In this document: in pieces, positions 38,951-45,060 of the stretch
How the letters are laid out: every line of letters starts with the position of its first letter
How positions within the stretch are numbered: position 1 is the stretch's first letter
Assembly: GCF_018070345.1 (NCBI RefSeq)
Contig: NZ_JAGPXX010000005.1
Location: forward strand, 186,001 to 250,000
Length of the DNA stretch: 64,000 nucleotides
Direction: 5' to 3'
DNA from: Streptomyces sp. F63
GTDB lineage: Bacteria > Actinomycetota > Actinomycetes > Streptomycetales > Streptomycetaceae
The notes under the pieces: generated by a model
Databases searched by the model: none
What the model was told of the DNA's origin: nothing
What the model saw: the letters and a program-made list of their open reading frames with translations, nothing else
Program-made: the position numbers and the translations under genes

Positions 38951-40617
38951 CCGGATGCCGGCGTCGTCGCGTCCGTGCGCTGTGGGCACGGGCGTCCCTG
39001 CGCAGCCGTGTACTGGTGCCGGCCGTCGCCCTGCTGGCGGCCGGTTTCACGGCGTTCGCCCTGGTCACCGGAAACGCCCTGCGCGACTACATGGAGGACC
39101 GCGTCGACGCCCAGCTCCGCACCGCCGCAACGGTATTCGCCCTCGTGCCGCCCACCGTGGCCGAGCACGGAGCCGATCAGACGCCGTCGGCGAACCTCGC
39201 CGGCCTCGGCACGGACCTCCTCGGCAACCCCGTCATCACCTACGTCGCCGGGGACGGCACCATCGAGAGCAGCATCGACTCCCTCGCGGGGCACCGGGAC
39301 GGGGACGCCCGGGGCCCGGCCCTCCCCCGGCTGGACACGGCCGCGGTAACCGCCCGCGGCGGCCGCCCGTTCACGGTGGGAAGCACGCAGGGCGGGACAC
39401 GCTGGCGGGTGATCGCCGTGCCGCGGGCGGAGCGTGCCGCACTGCCGGGGACCGGGGTCGGGAAGCCGGCCGGCTCCGGCAGCGTGGTCGTGGCGACGTC
39501 GATGGACCAGGTGGACGGCACGGTGAGCCGAATGTGGCAGAACTACCGGACCACCGGCCTGGGTCTGCTCGCCGTCCTGGCCGTGGCCGGCTGGTTCGCT
39601 GTCCGGTCCGGACTGCGTCCGCTGTCCCGCGTGGAGCAGACCGCCGCCGAGATCGCGGGCGGTGACCTCTCCCGCCGGGTACCCGAACTGGCCGGCCCCA
39701 GGACGGAGCTGGGCCGCCTGGCGGCCGCGCTGAACGGCATGCTCGGCCAGCTGGAGACCGCGTTCGCCGCCCGCGCCGAGTCGGAGGCGCGGATGAGCCG
39801 TTTCGTCGCCGACGCCGGCCACGAGTTGCGCACCCCGCTCGCCGGCATCAAGGGCCTGACCGGCCTGCACCGCATGGGCGCGCTCACCGGACGCGAGGAC
39901 ATCGAGGCCACGATGTCCCGCATCGCCCGTGAGTCCGAGCGCCTGGCCCGGCTCATCGAGGACATGCTCCTGCTGGCCCGCCTCGACGAGAACGCGCTGC
40001 GGACCACGGGGAGCCCGGCCGGTACCCCCATGCCCGGAAGTCCTGCCGGTTCCCGCCCGCCCGGCATCCCGCCCGGCCTCGACCTCGCACCCGCCGACTT
40101 GCGCACCCTCGCCGCGGACGCCCTGCACGACGTACGCGCCCTGGACCCGGCCCGTGCCGTCACGCTCACCGGCCCGGGCGGCCACGGACCGCCCGCCCCC
40201 GCCCCGGCCCTCGCCGACGAGGCCCGGCTGCGCCAGGTCGTCACCAACCTGGTGGGCAACGCCGTCGCCCACACACCGCCCGGCACCTCTCTCCGGATCG
40301 GTGTCGGCACGGCCGGCGACCACGCCGTTCTGGAAGTCGCGGACGAGGGCCCGGGCCTCACCCCGGAAGAATGCGTCCACATCTTCGAGCGCTTCTACCG
40401 CGCCGACACCTCTCGCAACCGCGCCACCGGCGGCGCCGGCCTCGGCCTGTCCATCGTCCGTTCCCTGGTCACCGCCCACGCGGGACACGTCGAGGTCGAC
40501 TCGGTCCCCGGCCGGGGCGCCACCTTCCGGGTCCTTCTCCCGCAACACAGCGACCGGCACGTGCCGTCGGGCACGACGGAATCCGGCGCTCCCCCGGGGA
40601 CTGCCGCCCTCACCTGA
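38947..40617 (+). CDS. Sensor histidine kinase
   Basis: A 556-residue membrane kinase. Helix 1 (VPAVALLAAGFTAFALVTG) and helix 2 (TGLGLLAVLAVAGWFAVRSG) enclose an extracellular sensor domain of about 170 residues. A HAMP domain (RPLSRVEQTAAEIAGGDLS) leads to the HisKA box with His292 in DAGHELRTPLAG, and to the ATPase boxes N (LVGNAVAHTP), G1 (VADEGPGL), F (IFERFYRAD) and G2 (GGAGLGLSIV). A Pro/Gly-rich linker near residues 355-380 lies between the two catalytic parts. GTG 38947 overlaps the response-regulator stop, so the pair is translationally coupled. The signal is unknown. Confidence 0.93.
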   Translation: MTGCRRRRVRALWARASLRSRVLVPAVALLAAGFTAFALVTGNALRDYMEDRVDAQLRTAATVFALVPPTVAEHGADQTPSANLAGLGTDLLGNPVITYVAGDGTIESSIDSLAGHRDGDARGPALPRLDTAAVTARGGRPFTVGSTQGGTRWRVIAVPRAERAALPGTGVGKPAGSGSVVVATSMDQVDGTVSRMWQNYRTTGLGLLAVLAVAGWFAVRSGLRPLSRVEQTAAEIAGGDLSRRVPELAGPRTELGRLAAALNGMLGQLETAFAARAESEARMSRFVADAGHELRTPLAGIKGLTGLHRMGALTGREDIEATMSRIARESERLARLIEDMLLLARLDENALRTTGSPAGTPMPGSPAGSRPPGIPPGLDLAPADLRTLAADALHDVRALDPARAVTLTGPGGHGPPAPAPALADEARLRQVVTNLVGNAVAHTPPGTSLRIGVGTAGDHAVLEVADEGPGLTPEECVHIFERFYRADTSRNRATGGAGLGLSIVRSLVTAHAGHVEVDSVPGRGATFRVLLPQHSDRHVPSGTTESGAPPGTAALT

Positions 40618-40836
40618 CCCGGACCTCTCATCGGGGCGGTCCCGGCGGTGTGCCATGACCTCCCCGTCGAGGGAAGCGAGGCCACGCCCGGCCGTACCGG
40701 ACACCGCAGCGGCCCACTACGCCCACCGGGCCCGCGGCGCCGCCACGCCCTGAAGGGCAAGGTGGGGCCGGGCGTCAGGCCGCGAGCGCGGGGGCGTCCG
40801 ACGAGGGCGGTCCGGCACCGGACTCCGCCCGGCCGC

Positions 40837-40900
40837 GCGGGCGTGCGGGCGTGCGGGCGTGCGGGCGTGCGGGCGTGCGGGCGTGTGGGTGTGCGGGCGC
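40837..40900. repeat. 8-base tandem repeat (about eight units)
   Basis: Six perfect copies of GCGGGCGT (40837-40884) are followed by GTGGGTGT and GCGGGCGC. It lies in the 40618-41011 spacer between the convergent kinase and SDR genes. The spacer shows no supportable gene. Confidence 0.9.
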
Positions 40901-41011
40901 CGACGGCGGCGAAACACCTCGGCGCGGAACGCAGGGTGACGTGACGTCATCCCACCGCTGGGTCAGGCCGATCCGGGACCAGCGGAGAGCTGCTGCGCCG
41001 GCGCCCGGCGC

Positions 41012-41701
41012 TCAGTGGCCGGGGCGCACCGACAGGTCGGTGACCTCCGCGTCCCGGGGCAGGGTGAGCGCCGTGAGGACGGTGGTGGCGACCGACTCCG
41101 CCGCGATCCAGCGCCCCTGTTCGTACGTCTTCCCCTCGTGCTGGTGGACCTTCGCCTGCATGGGCGTGGCGGTGCGGCCCGGGTAGACGGAGGTGACGCG
41201 CACGCCGTTGCCGTGCTCCTCGGCGCGCAGGGAGTCGGCGAGCGCCTTCAGCCCGTGCTTGCTCGCCGCGTACGCGGACCAGTCCGGATTCGCGCGCAGC
41301 CCCGACCCCGAGTTGACGAAGACGACGTGACCGCGCGACAGCCGGAGCTGCGGCAGCAGCAGCCGGGTCAGCTCGGCGGGCGCGACGAGGTTGACGGCGA
41401 GCTGCCGGTTCCACGCCTTGGGGGTCAGCTCGCCGACCGTGCCGAGGTCCACCACCCCGGCGGAATGGACGATCGAGTCGAGCCGCTCCGGCACCTCCTG
41501 GTGGCTGAGCGCCCAGGACAGCTTCTCCGGTGCGGCGAGGTCACCGACGAGGGTCCGCGCCCCGGGGAACGCCCTCTCCAGTTCCCGGGCCCGTCCGGCG
41601 TCCCGCGCCAGCAGCCACAGCTCGTCCCCGCGCTCGTCCAGCCGCCGCGCGACGGCGGCCCCGATGCCCGATCCGGCCCCTGTGATCAGATGTGCAGTCA
41701 T
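41012..41701 (-). CDS. Short-chain dehydrogenase/reductase
   Basis: A 229-residue classical SDR oxidoreductase. TGAGSGIGAAVARRL binds the cofactor, LVGDLAAPE and HSAGVVDLG follow, and the catalytic Ser and YxxxK lie in VNSGSGLRANPDWSAYAASKHG. The sequence around residues 30-35 (LLARDAGRA) has a basic residue after the second strand, favouring NADP. Substrate unknown. ATG 41701 is the likely start, with purine-poor sequence upstream. It is divergent from the DUF427 gene 224 bases away. Confidence 0.93.
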   Translation of the reverse strand: MTAHLITGAGSGIGAAVARRLDERGDELWLLARDAGRARELERAFPGARTLVGDLAAPEKLSWALSHQEVPERLDSIVHSAGVVDLGTVGELTPKAWNRQLAVNLVAPAELTRLLLPQLRLSRGHVVFVNSGSGLRANPDWSAYAASKHGLKALADSLRAEEHGNGVRVTSVYPGRTATPMQAKVHQHEGKTYEQGRWIAAESVATTVLTALTLPRDAEVTDLSVRPGH

Positions 41702-41925
41702 GGGCCCAGCTTGCCGCACGGGCGGCGGACGGCGGCGGACAGCCGCTCTCCGGCCGCCGGGGGCGCCGGGCCTTCACCGAGCAGCCGGGGCGCCGGTCCG
41801 CTGGGCCTGCGGGGAAGAAGGGACGCGGCCGGCTTGCTGTCACAGGACGAGAGCCGGGCGGGACAGCGGCTGGCTGGGCCCGCCCCACAACCCCACGGCC
41901 CGCAGCCCCACACCAAGGAGACACC

Positions 41926-42267
41926 GTGACCGCAGGACACCGCATCACGATCGAACAGGGCACCGAGCACGTCCGCGTCACGCACTCCGGGCAGGTGCTG
42001 GCCGAGAGCCGCCGCCCGTTGCTGCTCCGCGAGACCGGCTGCCCGGTCCGCTACTACCTCCCGCCGGAGGACGTCCGCACGGACCTCCTCACCCCGTCGG
42101 ACACCAGCACGCACTGCCCCTTCAAGGGCGACGCCTCGTACTGGTCCCGCCCGGACGCCCCGGACCTGGTGTGGGCCTATCCGAACCCCAAGCCCGAAGT
42201 GGCGCGGATCAGGGACCACTTCTGCTTCTACGAGACCGAGGCCGTGACCGACCGCCCGGATTGCTGA
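41926..42267 (+). CDS. DUF427-domain protein
   Basis: A 113-residue single-domain protein, complete for the DUF427 family: RITIEQGTEHVRVTHSGQV, ETGCPVRYYLPPEDVRTDLL, STHCPFKGDASYWS, DLVWAYPNPKPEVARIRDHFCFYE. The family has a small beta fold of unknown activity and is common in actinobacteria. GTG 41926 follows AAGGAG at ideal spacing. It is the last gene before the accessory region; the transposase tail remnant begins within a few bases of its stop on the other strand. Confidence 0.9.
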   Translation: MTAGHRITIEQGTEHVRVTHSGQVLAESRRPLLLRETGCPVRYYLPPEDVRTDLLTPSDTSTHCPFKGDASYWSRPDAPDLVWAYPNPKPEVARIRDHFCFYETEAVTDRPDC

Positions 42268-42270
42268 CCG

Positions 42271-42609
42271 TCAATGCGTGATGTCGTCGTGCTGGACGCG
42301 CCGGAGGCCGATTCCGGCGAGGTATCCGTAAAGGACATCGTGGCGGTACCGGAGCCCGGGCGAAGCACGCCGGACCGCGATAACCAGGTCGTCCGTGTCG
42401 GCGAAGGCACGATTGGCCACCGTGGTGCACCACAGCACGGACCAGAGGTCTCCACGAACTTGAAATCGGTTGCCCACGGCGGCAGTTCGTAGACGGTAAG
42501 CCGACTCCTGTTGGCAATGTAGCGGCGCATCCCGGCCGTGAAGGCGGGTGTTGCGATGGTCCCGGACCAGCACGACCGGCGCGCGCGTTTCAATCAGTCC
42601 GTGGGCATA
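42271..42609 (-). pseudogene. IS630-family transposase C-terminal remnant (frameshifted)
   Basis: Two frames must be joined. VVLVRDHRNTRLHGRD and then YIANRSRLTVYELPPWATDF match the DDE-superfamily block with its Asp and the LPPYAPELNPVE-type motif (here LPPWATDFKFVE). The reading then returns to GDLWSVLWCTTVANRAFADTDD and YRHDVLYGYLAGIGLRR, the usual IS630 tail. The N-terminal two thirds and any terminal repeats are gone. It marks an old insertion at the edge of the accessory region. 42610-42800 upstream of it contains no recognised gene. Confidence 0.75.
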
Positions 42610-42800
42610 CGAGAAAGCTCCCCGTCATACGACCGTGTTTTCATCGGCGTTGCTTTCAACCAACCGCTCCCATCCCGCTCCCATACCTGGGCGGTGATGC
42701 TCGATCGTTTCCCCGCCCGATCCGAAGTGATTCCGGCCCTCCATCCAGTGGTGAATACCATCCTGTCGCCACTACGCCCCCGCACCGGCGCACTGAACCT

Positions 42801-43058
42801 CTACGACAAACCCAGAAGATCCGGTAGAACCATAAGTATTCCCAAGATGATCCACCCCGCTGCCACCCCGCGAAGCGTTCTGGAGGTGGCCGTACCACTC
42901 CACGGGATGAGACGAACGAAGAAGCTATGAAGCCGGTCCGCGCTCTCCCGACAATTCAGTACAAGAACGCAGCCGGCAACGAAGAAGAAGGTCGCGGTTA
43001 CCCACATACCAATCACAAGAGATGCTCCATTTTTCCGCGACTCAACTGGGACCCCCAC
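42801..43058 (-). CDS. Small two-helix membrane protein A, immunity-like
   Basis: About 85 residues with helices LVIGMWVTATFFFVAGCVLVL and GVAAGWIILGILMVLPDLLGL, joined by NCRESADRLHSFFVRLIP and SGTATSRTLR. The middle part matches the neighbouring proteins at 43234 and 44185, so they look like paralogues. Its first 15 or so codons overlap the end of a transposase remnant, so the original 5' end was probably replaced by an insertion and GTG 43058 may not be the native start. Function unknown; context suggests immunity to a membrane-active toxin. Confidence 0.55.
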   Translation of the reverse strand: MGVPVESRKNGASLVIGMWVTATFFFVAGCVLVLNCRESADRLHSFFVRLIPWSGTATSRTLRGVAAGWIILGILMVLPDLLGLS

Positions 43059-43233
43059 ATGCTGAGGTTGAACTCGTGATGGCGGGCGGCTCGGCGATCA
43101 GACCGGTCTCGGTGAGGCAGCCGTCGATCAGGCAGGGCGATATCGGATCTTCTTCAGCTTGCGTTTCATGACACGGACGAGGTGGTCGAGGCCGGCGGCG
43201 ACGAAGTTCTCCAGCGACCGCATGGCCAGGTAA
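43042..43233 (-). pseudogene. Second IS630-family transposase C-terminal remnant
   Basis: MRSLENFVAAGLDHLVRVMK and KRKLKKIRYRPA end at a stop, and the next frame continues LIDGCLTETGL and IAEPPAITSS. Together they match the end of IS630-type transposases (RSLANF...LKRIQYRP..LIDGCLAETGL). The sequence differs clearly from the remnant at 42271, so they are separate insertions. It begins directly at the stop of the small gene at 43234 and overlaps the start of the one at 42801. Confidence 0.75.
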
Positions 43234-43491
43234 TCACCGGAAGAGTTCAATGAGTTCCACTACCAGACCCACTGTTCCGATCATGGCAATGCCCGCGCCC
43301 ACCACTCGCAAGGTGCCAGGGGTGGCAGGTCCCACGAACACGACTCGCGAGAAGTAGCCAAAGAGACGATAGGTGATGTCTGCATAGTTCAGGACGATTA
43401 TCAATCCATAGGTTACAAATAGAGCGAACAGGACAATGGAGAACACTGCTCCGCCTGTTGGCGAACCTGCAATGGACACTGCATCACTCAC
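43234..43491 (-). CDS. Small two-helix membrane protein B, immunity-like
   Basis: 85 residues: helix 1 FSIVLFALFVTYGLIIVL, linker NYADITYRLFGYFSRVVFVG, PATPGTLRVVG, helix 2 AGIAMIGTVGLVVELIELF. It shares with protein A the pattern VLN-x(6,7)-RL-x2-[FY]F-x-R-...-AT-x2-TLR-x-V-x-AG. GTG 43491 has GAGGTG at good spacing and overlaps by GTGA the stop of a toxin-tail-like frame (43488-43676). That coupling resembles toxin/immunity pairs. No database match is claimed. Confidence 0.62.
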   Translation of the reverse strand: MSDAVSIAGSPTGGAVFSIVLFALFVTYGLIIVLNYADITYRLFGYFSRVVFVGPATPGTLRVVGAGIAMIGTVGLVVELIELFR

Positions 43492-43676
43492 GTCGACACC
43501 TCGCTGCGCACACAAAGAGAATCGACCCCAGGGAGTCCTCTCGAATAGTTATGGCAGTCCGTCATCTCGCCCACGGTGTCTGCGACTATGACAGCCAGCC
43601 AGGATCCGAGACCACCGCCAGCTCCACGCTTGGCGTCTCGAACCATGCCGCGAAGCCCGGAAAAAGAGTCGGCATC
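43488..43676 (-). pseudogene. Orphan toxin-tail-like fragment coupled to protein B
   Basis: A 62-residue open frame without a start at its 5' end: it follows directly and in frame after the TAA of the gene at 43677. It begins DADSFSGLRGMVRDAKRGAG, is glycine-rich, then has a hydrophobic stretch (LGSWLAVIVADTVGEM). NADSFQQIRGEAAG in the Rhs-like tail at 44585 resembles its start. Its stop overlaps the GTG of protein B. I read it as a displaced C-terminal toxin fragment, or alternatively a small gene from internal ATG 43646. Confidence 0.4.
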
Positions 43677-43985
43677 TTAGAACGCCATCACAATCCCACC
43701 TGCCATGCAAATCATTCCTAGGGCAATGAAACCCACCCCCAGGAATCGCATCAGCAGCCGAGTCTCACGTTCACCACGGGGAGAGAACCCCAACATGACT
43801 CTGTTTTCATTTACCACCCTCACCCCCGACTTCTTCTCATGCACAAGATGCCGAATGCCAAGAATGACGAAGAGCCCTCCGATCCCAAAGAAGAGGGTAA
43901 ATTCCCCTGCCGGGGAGAGTCCCTCCTTCGCTGAATAATTGAACTTCTCCCCGAATTGCCGCAACAATCGCACCGATTCAACCAT
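43677..43985 (-). CDS. Small two-helix membrane protein D
   Basis: 102 residues: an N-terminal soluble part (ESVRLLRQFGEKFNYSAKEG), helix 1 FTLFFGIGGLFVILGIRHLV, a charged loop HEKKSGVRVVNENRVMLGFS, and helix 2 FLGVGFIALGMICMAGGIVM. The layout equals that of its neighbours, and RETRLLMRFLGVG resembles their TLR-x-V-x-AG stretch, but overall similarity is weaker. The ribosome site is poor. The base composition is well below that of the core genome. Function unknown. Confidence 0.55.
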   Translation of the reverse strand: MVESVRLLRQFGEKFNYSAKEGLSPAGEFTLFFGIGGLFVILGIRHLVHEKKSGVRVVNENRVMLGFSPRGERETRLLMRFLGVGFIALGMICMAGGIVMAF

Positions 43986-44184
43986 TCCACGAGGTACGTG
44001 TAGGACTACCCGCCGGATACGTCAATCACGTACACGTCGCCTCCCGATTCAATTCCAACCCTCCACCAGTGAGACATTGGAATCACGCGAGCCTCCCTTA
44101 AATTCGAAGACCCGGATTACGTCCGAATCTGACAGGTAACGTGAGGCAGGAATTGATCTCGGGAATGGCTATAATGTGCGCCGG

Positions 44185-44457
44185 TCACCCGAAAGTCAGT
44201 TTGTAGGCGGCGAAGACTGAGACGCCGATTCCGATCGACCCAATAACACCCCCGAACAGTCTTACAAGGTTATGCGATGCCGTCCCGGAACCTCCAGGTG
44301 TAATCCTCTCGATGAAGTCGAAAAGTACAATGGCGCAATTTCTGTAATCGAAGGCGAGGGCCAACCCTATTGGAGCTGCCAGCAATCCCCAGATGAGACG
44401 AAATGTGTACCCGTCGGATTGTGAGGTTGCGGTTATTAGGGTGTTGATATCTGCCAT
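44185..44457 (-). CDS. Small two-helix membrane protein C, immunity-like
   Basis: 90 residues: helix 1 TFRLIWGLLAAPIGLALAFDY, linker RNCAIVLFDFIERITPGG, SGTASHNLVRLFGG, helix 2 VIGSIGIGVSVFAAYKL. The linker follows the same pattern as proteins A and B. ATG 44457 has AGGAAG eight bases upstream. It is the first small gene after the Rhs-like toxin tail (stop 44585, 127 bases away), the usual place of a cognate immunity gene. The immunity role is inferred from that position and the membrane-active look of the tail. Confidence 0.62.
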   Translation of the reverse strand: MADINTLITATSQSDGYTFRLIWGLLAAPIGLALAFDYRNCAIVLFDFIERITPGGSGTASHNLVRLFGGVIGSIGIGVSVFAAYKLTFG

Positions 44458-44584
44458 TCGAGTGACTTCCTGTGGTGGCGGCTTGCGCTGCGGTGCCGGG
44501 AAGATGTTTGCAGGGTTTGTTCTGGAGGGGGTGGTTCGTACATCGTCGATTCATTCCAGGAGGCACTTCTTAACATGCCCTGAT

Positions 44585-44872
44585 TCACCAATTGGGAAGA
44601 GTGAATAGGGGGTGGACTCCGGTAACTCCAACGCCTCCGTTCCCCTCGATTCCGAGACCCAACCCTCCGCCCACCATACCTGTATGGACTATGTCCCTTC
44701 TGTTGTTTCTGGTCCCGAAAGTGCCTCTGTGGCTGGCGAAAACACCGGGGCCGTATCCTACGGACCCGCCCAATCCGGCAGCCTCGCCTCTGATTTGCTG
44801 GAAGCTGTCGGCGTTGCTTTTCAGTATTCCAACTCCTAGGGAGATTCCGGCTCCTGGGCCTGACTGGTGCTC
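44585..44872 (-). pseudogene. Detached glycine-rich Rhs-like toxin C-terminal tail
   Basis: A 95-codon open frame, EHQSGPGAGISLGVGILKSN, ADSFQQIRGEAAGLGGSVGYG, then VGGGLGLGIEGNGGVGVTGV and ending HPLFTLPNW. It is glycine-rich with alternating small hydrophobics, as in pore-forming or membrane-active tails. No start codon or ribosome site opens it; the YD-repeat sequence upstream is in other frames. It is probably the 3' end of the broken gene at 45041-47326. The toxin class is not recognised. Confidence 0.5.
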
Positions 44873-45060
44873 AAGAGTCCCGCTGAGTCGTAGGCGTGGG
44901 AGACCAGATAGGCCGTGCCCGACTGCAGGGTCCTCCCGCGTAGGAGGTGGAGGTGGCGGGCAGCCCCTTGCCCTTCGTCGCGGTGTCGTAGGTGTGGGAG
45001 GTGATCAGGGTCGTGCCCTCGCGGGTCTCGACCAGGCGGTTCAGGGCGTCAGCGTGATGT
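44838..45060 (-). pseudogene. Rhs/YD-repeat fragments in shifted frames
   Basis: Directly after the stop at 45041 another frame reads DALNRLVETREGTTLITSH and TYDTATKGKGLPATSTSYAGG, an authentic YD repeat. From about 44935 a third frame gives TLQSGTAYLVSHAYDSAGLL before stopping near 44838. YD proteins of this type normally have several hundred residues between the VQRKAYGNDPDITL region and these repeats, so a large internal deletion with frame loss is visible. Confidence 0.7.

Noticed and set aside
40648..40944. A plus-strand frame of 98 codons after the sensor kinase
   Set aside because: It is largely the translated 8-base repeat and has no ribosome site or family resemblance.
42611..42800. 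Short minus-strand frames downstream of protein A (for example 42594-42785)
   Set aside because: No recognisable motif, ribosome site or link to the neighbours; probably decayed DNA between IS remnants.
44006..44086. A 26-codon frame VIPMSHWWRVGIESGGDVYV... with AAGGGAGG upstream
   Set aside because: The ribosome site is good and it could be another toxin-tail scrap before protein D, but it is too short and unmatched to annotate.
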